Source of the DNA: CAYQTL01 sp964420405
GTDB taxonomy: Bacteria; Acidobacteriota; Thermoanaerobaculia; Thermoanaerobaculales; Sulfomarinibacteraceae
Reading direction: 5' to 3'
Length of the DNA stretch: 64,000 nt
NCBI GenBank assembly: GCA_964420405.1
Contig: CAYQTL010000015.1
Span: 15,454 to 79,453 of the forward strand
Under the pieces are notes generated by a model. It was given only the letters and a program-made list of their open reading frames with translations. It searched no databases and was not told the DNA's origin. Position 1 is the stretch's first letter. Every line of letters starts with the position of its first letter. The position numbers and the translations under genes were made by a program. Below, one piece after another: positions 42,274 to 50,582 of the stretch.

Positions 42274-43643
42274 AGACCATCGTCGAGCCGTTCCGCATCA
42301 AGATGACCGAGCCGCTGAAGATCACCACCCGGGTCGAGCGCGAAGCCCTGCTGGAGGGCGCGCACCACAATGTCTTCCTGCTCGACGCCGAGGACTGCGC
42401 CGTCGACCTGCTGACGGACTCGGGCACCGGCGCGATGTCGGCCCAGCAGTGGGCGGCGATGATGCTCGGCGACGAGAGCTACGCCGGCAGCCGCTCGTGG
42501 AAGCGGTTCGAGGCCGCCGTGCACGACATCACCGGCATCGAGCACGTCTTCCCGACCCACCAGGGCCGCGCGGCCGAGGGGATCCTCGCCGAGTGCGTGC
42601 TCACGCCCGGCGACATCGTGCCCAACAACAGCCACTTCGACACCACCCGGGCCAACATCGAGTACCGCGGGGCGGTGGCGCTCAACCTCCCCTGTCCCGA
42701 GGCGTTCGACACCGACGCCGAGGCCCCGTTCAAGGGCAACATGGACGTGGCGGCGCTGGAGCGCTGCATCGCCGAGCACGGCGTCGGGCGGATCCCGTTC
42801 GTCATGATGACGGTGACCAACAACACCGGCGGCGGCCAGCCGGTGTCGATGTCGAACCTGCGCGCCGTCCGCGAGGTACTGCGCTCCCACGGCATCCCGC
42901 TGATCCTCGACGCGTGCCGGTTCGCCGAGAACGCCTACTTCATCCACGAGCGTGAGCTCGGCTACCGCGGCCGCAGTCTGCTCGAGATCGCCCGCGAGAT
43001 GTTCTCCCTCGCCGACGGCGCCACCATGAGCTGCAAGAAGGACGGCATGGCGAACATCGGCGGCTTCCTGGTGACCCGCGACGCCGGGTGGGCGGACCGG
43101 TTCCGCAACCTGCTGATCCTGCGGGAGGGGTTCCCGACCTACGGCGGGCTCGCCGGCCGCGACCTCGAGGCGATCGCCGTCGGCCTGCGGGAGGCCCTCG
43201 AGTACGACTACCAGGTCTACCGCCACGCCACCGTCGAGTACATGGCGAGCCGCCTGCACGCCCTCGGGGTGCCGATGGTCCGCCCCGCCGGCGGCCACGC
43301 GGTGTTCCTCGACGCGGCGCGGATGGCGCCCCACGTTCCCCCCCTCGAGTTCCCCGGCATCGGCATCGTCAACGCCCTCTACCTGGAGGGCGGCATCCGC
43401 TCCGTCGAGCTCGGCAGCGTCATGTTCGGTCACGTCGACGAGCACGGCGTCGAGCACCCGTCGCCCCTCGAGCTGGTGCGGCTCGCGTTCCCGCGCCGGG
43501 TCTACACCCAGAGCCACTTCGACTACGTCATCGAGGTCATCGAGGAGGTGTGGCGGAACCGCGACCGCCTCGGCGGCCACCGCATCACCTGGCAGCCCGG
43601 GCGCCTGCGCCACTTCACCTGCCACCTGGAGCCGATCGGCTGA
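42270..43643 (+). CDS. tnaA: Tryptophanase (tryptophan indole-lyase)
   Basis: 457 residues, PLP-dependent beta-eliminating lyase. Tryptophanase and tyrosine phenol-lyase are close relatives. Two positions that differ between them both point to tryptophanase here: D124 (HFDTT; Thr in tyrosine phenol-lyase) and H448 (LRHFT; Phe in tyrosine phenol-lyase). K257 in SCKKDG is the PLP lysine. PTHQGRAAE, GGLAGRDLEA and RPAGGHAVFLDA are conserved family stretches. Reaction: L-tryptophan to indole, pyruvate and ammonia. A tyrosine-type activity cannot be fully excluded. Confidence 0.93.
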   Translation: MKTIVEPFRIKMTEPLKITTRVEREALLEGAHHNVFLLDAEDCAVDLLTDSGTGAMSAQQWAAMMLGDESYAGSRSWKRFEAAVHDITGIEHVFPTHQGRAAEGILAECVLTPGDIVPNNSHFDTTRANIEYRGAVALNLPCPEAFDTDAEAPFKGNMDVAALERCIAEHGVGRIPFVMMTVTNNTGGGQPVSMSNLRAVREVLRSHGIPLILDACRFAENAYFIHERELGYRGRSLLEIAREMFSLADGATMSCKKDGMANIGGFLVTRDAGWADRFRNLLILREGFPTYGGLAGRDLEAIAVGLREALEYDYQVYRHATVEYMASRLHALGVPMVRPAGGHAVFLDAARMAPHVPPLEFPGIGIVNALYLEGGIRSVELGSVMFGHVDEHGVEHPSPLELVRLAFPRRVYTQSHFDYVIEVIEEVWRNRDRLGGHRITWQPGRLRHFTCHLEPIG

Positions 43644-43673
43644 GGTTCGCACGGCGCCCCGCCCGGGGACCGC

Positions 43674-44834
43674 TCACGCCAGGGTGAAGAACACGGTGGT
43701 GCCCTCCGCCGGCCGGCTCTCGATCCAGACCCGGCCGCCGTGCCGTCGGACGACCCGCTGCACCGTCGCCAGCCCGATCCCGCTGCCCGGGAAGTCGCTC
43801 GCCGGGTGGAGTCGCTGGAACGGGCGGAACAGCCGCCCCGCGTGGGCCATGTCGAAGCCGACGCCGTCGTCGCGGACAACGTAGACGTCCTTGCCGGCCT
43901 CGCCGATCCCGGCGGCGCGCGTGTCGGGCAGGCGCTCGAGCTCGATCCTGGCGGGCGACCGGCCGCCGGTGAACTTCCAGGCGTTGCGGAGGAGGTTCTC
44001 GAGCAGGGTCCGCAGCAGCTGCCGGTCTCCGTAGGCGACGAGCCCCTGCCCGACGCGGATCTCCACCTCCCGGTGCGGCTCCTCGGCGCGGAGCTGGCCG
44101 ACGATCTCCTCCGCGATCCGCGACAGGTCCACCTCGTCGAGCCGCATGGGGACCCGGGTCGCACGGGACAGGGCGAGCAGGTCGTCGATCAGCGCGCCCA
44201 TCCGCTCCGCGGCGCCCCGGATCCTGCCGAGGTGGACCTCCGCGCCGGCCGGGAGCCGGTCGCCGCAGTCCTCGGCCAGCGCCTCGCTGAAGCCCGTGAT
44301 GGCCCGCAGCGGCGCCCGGAGATCGTGGGAGACCGAGTAGCTGAAGGCCTCCAGCTCGCGGTTGGCGGCCTCGAGCTGCAGGTTGGCGCGCCGCAGCTCC
44401 TCCTCCACCGACCGGCGCTCGGCGAGGCGCTGGAGATCGTCGCGCAGCCCCGAGAGCTCGCGCTCCGCCCGCCGCGCCCGGACGAGCGCGGAGCGGAGGG
44501 CGAGCATCGCGGCGAGCAGGCCGGCAATGAGCGCGACTCCCACGACGGCGACCGCCACCTGCTCGACGGGGCGCGATCCCAATACCGAACCGGGAATCCC
44601 GACGAAGCATGTGTGCCAGCCTCCCACGAGCTGCGTCGTGCTGTCGGGCCTCCGGAACCTCCAGCCGCCTTCGGCCAGGGTTTCCGACCGCCCCGGAGCT
44701 GGAGCTTTCCCCACGCCTGTATGATAAATGTCCTGGACGTGCGGCTTCGTCGCCGGCCACGAAGACGCCGGCGGCGCGGATCCGCGGACGTCGGGGGGGA
44801 CGTGGCGGCAGCGCACCGCGATCGCACACGCCAC
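43674..44834 (-). CDS. Membrane sensor histidine kinase
   Basis: Open frame of 386 residues; the first ~85 look non-coding, and the true start is probably a GTG or TTG between about 44520 and 44630. One transmembrane helix (VAVAVVGVALIAGLLAAMLAL), a coiled coil, a HisKA domain with ANRELEAFSYSVSHDLRAPLRAI (the His of SHDLRAPL), and an ATPase domain (NLLRNAWKFTG, DDGVGFDMAHAGRLFRPF, GSGIGLATVQRVV). The SYSVSHDLRAPL style is that of phytochrome-like and light- or chemosensory kinases. It is convergent with tnaA. No response regulator is directly adjacent on its strand. Confidence 0.85.
   Translation of the reverse strand: MACAIAVRCRHVPPDVRGSAPPASSWPATKPHVQDIYHTGVGKAPAPGRSETLAEGGWRFRRPDSTTQLVGGWHTCFVGIPGSVLGSRPVEQVAVAVVGVALIAGLLAAMLALRSALVRARRAERELSGLRDDLQRLAERRSVEEELRRANLQLEAANRELEAFSYSVSHDLRAPLRAITGFSEALAEDCGDRLPAGAEVHLGRIRGAAERMGALIDDLLALSRATRVPMRLDEVDLSRIAEEIVGQLRAEEPHREVEIRVGQGLVAYGDRQLLRTLLENLLRNAWKFTGGRSPARIELERLPDTRAAGIGEAGKDVYVVRDDGVGFDMAHAGRLFRPFQRLHPASDFPGSGIGLATVQRVVRRHGGRVWIESRPAEGTTVFFTLA
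44720..44726. promoter_or_regulatory. Overlapping divergent -10 boxes
   Basis: The sequence TATGATA gives TATGAT on the plus strand (44720-44725) and TATCAT on the minus strand (44726-44721). It lies between the two divergent kinase genes and could serve both. No convincing -35 boxes. Confidence 0.35.
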
Positions 44835-44851
44835 ACGCGGGAGGCCAGCTC

Positions 44852-46711
44852 ATGAGCACACACGGCCGGGAGCGAACCCAGCTCCGCGTGCTCATGGTCG
44901 AGGACGACCCCGACGACGCGGCGCTGATCGAGCGGGAGCTGTCCACGAGCGGCCTCGGAATCGCCGTCACCCGGGTCGAGACCCCCGACGCCCTGCGTGG
45001 CGCGCTCGAGGAGCGGTGGGACGTCGTCCTGTGCGACTACTCGCTGCCCGCGTTGACCGGCTCCGAGGCTCTCGGGATCGTGCTCGACAGCAGTCGCGAC
45101 CTGCCGGTGATCGTCGTCTCCGGGGCGATCGGAGAGGACCACGCGGTGTCGATGATGCGCGCCGGCGCGCGCGACTTCATCCACAAGGACCGGATGGCGC
45201 GTCTCCTGCCGGCGATCGAGCGCGAGATGCGGGAGGCCGCGGTCCGCCACGCACGCCGCCGGGCCGAGGAGGCGTACGCGACCCTGGTGGAGCGCTCGCT
45301 GCAGGGCCTCGTGATCGTGCAGGACGAGCGGGTGCGGTTCGCCAACCCGGCGGCGGCCCGGATCGTGGGGTGGAGCCGGGAGGTCATGCTGTCGTGGAAG
45401 GAGGGCGAGCTCTGGCGGGTGGTGCCGGGCGACGTGCGCGACGCCGTTCGGCACCGCTTCGGCCAGCTCGCCGCCGGTGGGGAAGGCAGCGAGCCGACGT
45501 CCATCCCGATCCGTCGGGCCGACGGCGAGGAGCGCTGGATCGAGGTCTACCCGTCCCGGATCCAGCTCGAGGGTCGTCGCGCGGTGCAGGCGGCGCTCGT
45601 CGACGTCACCGACCGGCGCCGGCTGGCCGAGGCGATCCGGCGTGGCAAGGAGGAGTGGGAGAGGACGTTCGACGCGGTTCGTGAGCTCATCGCCCTGACC
45701 GACCCCGACGGCGCCGTCGTCCGGCTCAACCGCAGCTTCGCCGACCAGGTCGGCTCGCCGATCGAGGGGCTGGTCGGCAGCCGGCTCTCCGACCTGATGG
45801 GCGTCGACGACGGCCTGTGGCAGGCGGACGCGCTCGCGCCGGGAGAGACCCGGCAGGTCGAGGTGACCAGCGAGCGTCTCGGCGGCCGCTTCCAGGTCAG
45901 CACTACTGCGCGCACCGACCGGCGCGGTCGGCTCACCGGGGCGATCCACGTGGCGCGGGACGTGACCGTGCAGCGGGAGGCGGAGGAGATCGTCCGGCGC
46001 CAGCTCACCATCGAGCAGGCGGATCTCATCTTTCGCACCGTCAGGCACGAGCTCGGCAACGCCTTGAACACGCTCAAGACCACCTTGACGGTGCTGGCGC
46101 GCAACGTCGACCGGTTCGACCGGGAGCGGCGCGACGTGTACTTCCAGCGTTGCCTCGACGCCTACCAGGTCGCCGAGGGGATCCTGACCGCGGTGCGCAC
46201 CTATCAGCACCTCGACGAGGTGCATCTCCGGTCGCTGGACGTGGCGGAGTTCCTGCACGCGAAGGTCGACCTCCTCTTCGAGACCGCCCGCGCCCGAGGT
46301 GTCGTCTGCTCCGCCCGCCTGCCGGAGCGGGGGGTGGTGGTCTACGCCGACCCCGAGGCGCTCCTGCGGGTGCTCCTCAACGTGGTCGACAACGCCGCCG
46401 CCGCGGTCGCGGGAGTCGCCGGCCCGGCGGTCGACATCGAGCTCGAGACGGTCCACGAGCAGGCGGTGCTCACCGTCCGCGACAACGGCTGCGGAATGGA
46501 CAGCGAGCAGGTGGCGCGCGCCTTCTCGCCGTTCTTCACCACCAAGCCGACCGGCTCCGGGATGGGTCTCGCGATCGTGCAGAAGCTGATGGTGCGCATG
46601 AACGGCGTGGCCAGGATTCGGAGCTCCAAGGAGGGGGGAACCGCCGTCGAGCTGCGTCTCCCGGTCGTCGCTGACAGGCGGTCCGGCGCACCGCGGCACG
46701 AGATCGCGTAG
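44852..46711 (+). CDS. Hybrid receiver-PAS-PAS histidine kinase
   Basis: 619 residues behind GGGAGG. N-terminal receiver with D62 (VVLCDYSLPAL) and K in FIHKD; two PAS domains (about 150-270 and 275-390; VQDERVRFANPAAARIVGWS and VVRLNRSFADQVGSPIEGLVGSRL); a HisKA-like helix with HELGNALNTLK as the phospho-site; and a HATPase domain with VDNAAAAV, DNGCGM, FSPFFTTK and GSGMGLAIV. No membrane helix, so it is cytoplasmic. The receiver is at the N-terminus, so it may relay from another kinase. It is followed by the Ser/Thr kinase after 1 nt. Confidence 0.92.
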   Translation: MSTHGRERTQLRVLMVEDDPDDAALIERELSTSGLGIAVTRVETPDALRGALEERWDVVLCDYSLPALTGSEALGIVLDSSRDLPVIVVSGAIGEDHAVSMMRAGARDFIHKDRMARLLPAIEREMREAAVRHARRRAEEAYATLVERSLQGLVIVQDERVRFANPAAARIVGWSREVMLSWKEGELWRVVPGDVRDAVRHRFGQLAAGGEGSEPTSIPIRRADGEERWIEVYPSRIQLEGRRAVQAALVDVTDRRRLAEAIRRGKEEWERTFDAVRELIALTDPDGAVVRLNRSFADQVGSPIEGLVGSRLSDLMGVDDGLWQADALAPGETRQVEVTSERLGGRFQVSTTARTDRRGRLTGAIHVARDVTVQREAEEIVRRQLTIEQADLIFRTVRHELGNALNTLKTTLTVLARNVDRFDRERRDVYFQRCLDAYQVAEGILTAVRTYQHLDEVHLRSLDVAEFLHAKVDLLFETARARGVVCSARLPERGVVVYADPEALLRVLLNVVDNAAAAVAGVAGPAVDIELETVHEQAVLTVRDNGCGMDSEQVARAFSPFFTTKPTGSGMGLAIVQKLMVRMNGVARIRSSKEGGTAVELRLPVVADRRSGAPRHEIA

Positions 46712-46712
46712 A

Positions 46713-48461
46713 ATGTCGGATCGCGCTCGTGCGTCACGCGCGCCGATCATGGAAGATCTCCTACTGGGACGGACCATCGCCGGGAGATACCGGCTCGAGT
46801 CGCTGCTCGGGACCGGGGCGATGGGTCGGGTCTACCGCTCCCGCCACGTCCTCATCGACCGCGAGGCGGCGATCAAGATCCTCGCCCTCGAGCATCGCGG
46901 CCAGGGCCACGCCCGGGCGTGGTTCCTGCGCGAGGCCCGCGCGGTCAACCGCGTCAACCACGCCAACATCGCCGAGATCTACGACTTCGGCGAGACCGAC
47001 GACGGCCTCGCCTACCTCGTGATGGAGCTCCTCCTGGGTGACCGGCTGAGCGACCGCATCGACGGGAGGCCGCTGGAGGTCGGCTTCGCCCTCGACGTGG
47101 TCGAGCAGACCGCGGCGGCGCTCGCCCGCGCCCACGGGCTCGGCGTCGTCCACCGCGACGTCAAGCCCGAGCACGTCTTCCTGGTCGACCGGGGCGGGCG
47201 ACGGGACTTCGTCAAGCTGATCGACTTCGGCCTCGCGCAGGTGCTTCAGGAAGGGCGGCTGGCGGCCCGCGGCTCCGTGTTCGGCACGCCCGCCTACCTC
47301 TCTCCGGAGCAGGCGCGGGGGGACGAGGTGACCGCCCAGTCCGACCTGTACGCGTTGGGCGTCGTGCTGTACGAGATGCTCACTGGCGCGCCGCCGTTCG
47401 CAAGCGAGGACCCCGACGAGCTGATCCGGTGCCATCTGACGGTGGACCCGCCGGATCCCGCCGAGGCGTGCGGCGGGATCGATCCGGAGCTGTCGCGTAT
47501 CGTCGGGAAGCTGCTCGCCAAGGACCTCGGCAGCCGCTATCGCGACGCCCACCATCTCATCGACGACTGCAAGCGGATCCAGCGCCGGCTCGGGACCGGA
47601 CCGGTCTGGGAGGTGCGGAGCGACCACACCCTGCACGAGACCCCGCACGGGCGAGGCGGGGCGAAAGTCGACGCCGTCGCGTCGGTGGCGCTGCGGGCGT
47701 CGGTCTTCGGCCGCATGGCGGCGGCCGCGTACCCCAGCGGCAATGGTCCGCGAGAGGTCGTCGAGGCGGTCGACGCGCTGTGGGCGGTGACCGCCGACCT
47801 CAGCCGCGTCGAGGGGGAGCTGGAGGTGATCGGGCGATGGGACGAGAACCTCCGCCAGCGGGCCCGGGAGTTCGCCGCCGAGGCGGGGCGACGGATCGAG
47901 GAGATCTCCAGGCTGCGGTCGCAGCTCGAGCGGCAGATCGAGGCCGCGGGTCGGGAGATCGCCGCCCTCGAGGAAGCGCACTCACAGGCCTCGGATCGGC
48001 TCGCGTCCGCACGTCGACGGCTCGGCGATCTCGACGACGGCGATCCCCGCCTCCGGTCCGCGTTGGAGGAGGCGGCGGCCGCTGCGGCGGAGCACCAGCG
48101 ACTCCAGGAGGGCCTCGACGCGGCCGCGGCGCGGGTCGACCGCTCGCGACAGACCGGTCGACTGTACGACGAGCAGATCCGCCGGCACCGGGCAGCATTG
48201 GACCGGCACGTCTCCCTGGTGGAGGCCGACCTGGAGGCCGGCCGACCCCGCTACGGCGCGCTCGTGGGCCAGCGCGACCGGCTGCTCGAGCGGCGGCGTT
48301 CCGTCGAGGCGCTCCTCGGAGAGCACTTCCGAGACCGCCCGGAGTGTCGCGACCTGCTCGAGCAGCTGCGGTCCATTCCGGATCCCGGCAGCGGTCACGG
48401 CCGCCCGGACCTCCGCTCGCGGGGCGACGCGTCCGAGGAGACGCCCGCGACCCGCTCCTGA
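46713..48461 (+). CDS. Ser/Thr protein kinase with coiled-coil tail
   Basis: 582 residues (or 570 from the ATG at 46749). A Hanks-type kinase domain fills about 20-290: GTGAMGRVYRSRH, the catalytic Lys in AAIKIL, HRDVKPEHVFL, DFGLAQ and SPEQARG. After a spacer, residues ~345-560 are a Glu/Arg/Ala-rich coiled coil with no sensor or membrane segment. The coil may dimerise it or tie it to the neighbouring regulators. It lies between a hybrid kinase and an NtrC-type activator, one of which could be its substrate. Confidence 0.93.
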   Translation: MSDRARASRAPIMEDLLLGRTIAGRYRLESLLGTGAMGRVYRSRHVLIDREAAIKILALEHRGQGHARAWFLREARAVNRVNHANIAEIYDFGETDDGLAYLVMELLLGDRLSDRIDGRPLEVGFALDVVEQTAAALARAHGLGVVHRDVKPEHVFLVDRGGRRDFVKLIDFGLAQVLQEGRLAARGSVFGTPAYLSPEQARGDEVTAQSDLYALGVVLYEMLTGAPPFASEDPDELIRCHLTVDPPDPAEACGGIDPELSRIVGKLLAKDLGSRYRDAHHLIDDCKRIQRRLGTGPVWEVRSDHTLHETPHGRGGAKVDAVASVALRASVFGRMAAAAYPSGNGPREVVEAVDALWAVTADLSRVEGELEVIGRWDENLRQRAREFAAEAGRRIEEISRLRSQLERQIEAAGREIAALEEAHSQASDRLASARRRLGDLDDGDPRLRSALEEAAAAAAEHQRLQEGLDAAAARVDRSRQTGRLYDEQIRRHRAALDRHVSLVEADLEAGRPRYGALVGQRDRLLERRRSVEALLGEHFRDRPECRDLLEQLRSIPDPGSGHGRPDLRSRGDASEETPATRS

Positions 48462-48524
48462 TAAGGTGGGGCGTTCCGGCCTGGGCGTGACCGACCACGC
48501 CCCGGCGACAAGGGAGCGTGGCAG

Positions 48525-49886
48525 GTGGACCCGAGGCGCCGGACCGTGCTGATCGTCGACGACGACCGTCTGCTGTGCGAGACGCTGGCGGACACGCTGA
48601 CGGACGACCGGGTGACGGTCGTGCACGCCCAGACCGGCGCCGCCGGCCTCGCCGTCGCGCGCCGGGAGCCCGTCCACGTCGTGCTGCTCGACCAGGCCCT
48701 GCCCGACACCGACGGCGTCGCCCTGTGCCCGGCCATCCTCGACGCCACCGACCGCGCCAAGATCGTCTTCATGACCGCGTACCCGACGTTCGAGAACGCG
48801 GTGGCGGCCCTGCGGCTCGGCGCCTCGGACTACCTCTCGAAGCCGTTCGACGTCGAGGAGGTCCGCCTCGCGGTCACGACGGCGATCCGGATGCTCGAGC
48901 TCGAGCGTATCGAGGTGCTCGACCGACGCCGCCGCCAGCGCGAGAAGGCCCGCACCGCCATCGTCGGCGCCGACGGCGGCCTCGCGGACACCGCCCACCT
49001 CGTCCGACTGGCGGCCGGATCCGACGTGCCGGTCCTGCTGACGGGCGAGACCGGGACCGGCAAGAGCCACCTCGCACGGTGCGTCCACTACCTCGGGCCG
49101 CGCAGCGAGCGTCCCTTCGTCGCCGTCAACTGTGCGGCGCTTCCCGAGTCCCTCGCCGAGTCCGAGCTGTTCGGTCACGAGAAGGGAGCCTTCACCGGCG
49201 CCCTGGGCTCCCGGCGCGGGGTGTTCGAGCTCGCCGAGGGCGGCACGGTGTTCCTCGACGAGATCGGCGCGATGCCGGTGGCGCTGCAGCCGAAGCTCCT
49301 CGGAGTCCTGGAGGATTTCACGGTGCGGAGGGTCGGCGGCGAACGGGAACGGCCGGTCGACGCCCGGGTGCTGGCGGCCACCAACCGTGACCTGGAGGGC
49401 GCGGTCCGCGACGGCGGGTTCCGCTCCGACCTCTACTACCGGCTCGGCGTCCTCGAGGTGAACGTGCCCCCGTTGCGCGAGCGTCCGGGCGACATGGATC
49501 CGCTCTGTCGCCACCTTCTCCGCGACATCTGCGGTCGCGAGGTGGCGCTCGAGCCTGCCGAGATCGAGCGGCTCTCCGGCTACGGCTGGCCCGGCAACGT
49601 CCGCGAGCTCCGCAACGTCCTCGAGCGGGCGGTTCTGGTCCAGGGTCACGGGCGGCTCGCGCCGTCGTCCCTCCTCGGCCCGGCGAAGGAGCGTTCCCGC
49701 CGGATCCGCAAGACCGACGCCGAGCCCGTTCGTCCGCTCGACGAGGTCGAGCGGCGCGAGATCGAGCGGGCCCTCCGGCAGCTCGACGGCAACCTCACCA
49801 GGACCGCGGAGAGGCTCGGCATCGCCCTGTCGACCCTCAAGCGCAAGATCCAGCGCTACGGGCTGAGGACGACCGGCCCGAACTGA
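48525..49886 (+). CDS. NtrC-family sigma54 activator of the adjacent operon
   Basis: 453 residues from GTG behind AGGGAG. Receiver with phosphoacceptor D56 (VVLLDQALPD) and a Lys in YLSKPF. AAA+ domain: GETGTGKS Walker A, GAFTGA loop, TVFLDEIG Walker B, FRSDLYYRLGVLEV. Fis-type HTH at the end (LTRTAERLGIALSTLKRKIQRYGL). The GAFTGA loop means activation of sigma54-RNA polymerase. A -24/-12 promoter lies 111 nt downstream, with a palindrome at 49902 suited to the HTH. It is therefore the likely direct activator of the operon 50028-56319. Confidence 0.95.
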   Translation: MDPRRRTVLIVDDDRLLCETLADTLTDDRVTVVHAQTGAAGLAVARREPVHVVLLDQALPDTDGVALCPAILDATDRAKIVFMTAYPTFENAVAALRLGASDYLSKPFDVEEVRLAVTTAIRMLELERIEVLDRRRRQREKARTAIVGADGGLADTAHLVRLAAGSDVPVLLTGETGTGKSHLARCVHYLGPRSERPFVAVNCAALPESLAESELFGHEKGAFTGALGSRRGVFELAEGGTVFLDEIGAMPVALQPKLLGVLEDFTVRRVGGERERPVDARVLAATNRDLEGAVRDGGFRSDLYYRLGVLEVNVPPLRERPGDMDPLCRHLLRDICGREVALEPAEIERLSGYGWPGNVRELRNVLERAVLVQGHGRLAPSSLLGPAKERSRRIRKTDAEPVRPLDEVERREIERALRQLDGNLTRTAERLGIALSTLKRKIQRYGLRTTGPN

Positions 49887-49901
49887 GCCGATCGGGCCGA
49901 A

Positions 49902-49914
49902 TCGAGCCGCTCGA
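49902..49914. promoter_or_regulatory. Enhancer-like palindrome TCGAGC-C-GCTCGA
   Basis: A perfect 13-bp inverted repeat about 85-95 nt upstream of the -24/-12 promoter at 49998. A partial second copy (TCGAGCCGCGC) lies at 49984-49994. The distance fits a binding site for the NtrC-type protein encoded just before. Confidence 0.55.
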
Positions 49915-49997
49915 ATCGAACCACCGGGCCACCTGCGCCGGCCGGCGGCGACGTCCAAGTCGATCCTCCTGAGATCGTTCGCGTCGAGCCGCGCAGC

Positions 49998-50013
49998 TGG
50001 CGCGGAGGTTGCT
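49998..50013 (+). promoter_or_regulatory. Sigma54 (-24/-12) promoter
   Basis: TGGCGCG-GAGG-TTGCT against the consensus TGGCACG-N4-TTGCW: one mismatch, with GG and GC separated by exactly 10 nt. Transcription should start near 50023, only a few bases before the GTG at 50028. Confidence 0.75.
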
Positions 50014-50027
50014 ACCGAGCCTCTCCC

Positions 50028-50582
50028 GTGAGCGCCCCCGCCCAGCGACCCACCGTGCTCCTGGTCGACGACCACAGGCCGTTCCTCGAGAGCCTGACGG
50101 ACTGGCTCGCCCTGACGGTGCCCGGCGTCCGGGTGGTGGCGGTGGAGCGGGCCGAGGATGCCCTCGGCATCGTCGTGCGGCAGGACGTCCGCCTGGTGGT
50201 CACCGACATCGCCATGCCCGGCATGGACGGGTTCGAGCTCGTCGAGCGGCTCCGGCGGGAGCACCCGACCGTCGCTGTGCTCGTGGTGACCGCACTGCCG
50301 CCGGTGACGGTCGCAGACCGCCTCCGCGAGCACCGTCCCGACGACGTGCTCGCCAAGCCGGTGGAGCTCGACCGGCTGGAGGCGGCGATCCGCGAGGTGA
50401 TCTCGCCGGACGACGGGGGATCGGCGGGGATGGCGCCGCTGGTCCTCTGGATGGCGGTGGTGCTGGCGACCGGGGCCGTGGCCGCCGGCGCCCGAGCCGC
50501 CGAGCGGGCCCGCGGACGGTCTCCCGGAGGCCGGCCCCCGCAAGGAGAGGAGTGCAGCGCATGCCCCGTGCCAAGAGCGTGA
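50028..50582 (+). CDS. Receiver-domain protein with hydrophobic tail segment
   Basis: 184 residues from GTG, first gene of the sigma54 operon. A receiver domain at 1-120 (VLLVDDHRPFL, phosphoacceptor D60 in VVTDIAMPGMDG, K in VLAKPVEL). After ISPDDGG comes a hydrophobic helix (MAPLVLWMAVVLATGAVAAG) and an Arg/Pro-rich tail. There is no output domain, so it may act by protein contact, possibly at the membrane. It overlaps the next gene by 22 nt. Confidence 0.85.
   Translation: MSAPAQRPTVLLVDDHRPFLESLTDWLALTVPGVRVVAVERAEDALGIVVRQDVRLVVTDIAMPGMDGFELVERLRREHPTVAVLVVTALPPVTVADRLREHRPDDVLAKPVELDRLEAAIREVISPDDGGSAGMAPLVLWMAVVLATGAVAAGARAAERARGRSPGGRPPQGEECSACPVPRA

Noticed and set aside
44640..44834. 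First ~65 residues of the membrane kinase frame
   Set aside because: No family-like sequence, and it covers the divergent promoter region; the true start is probably downstream.
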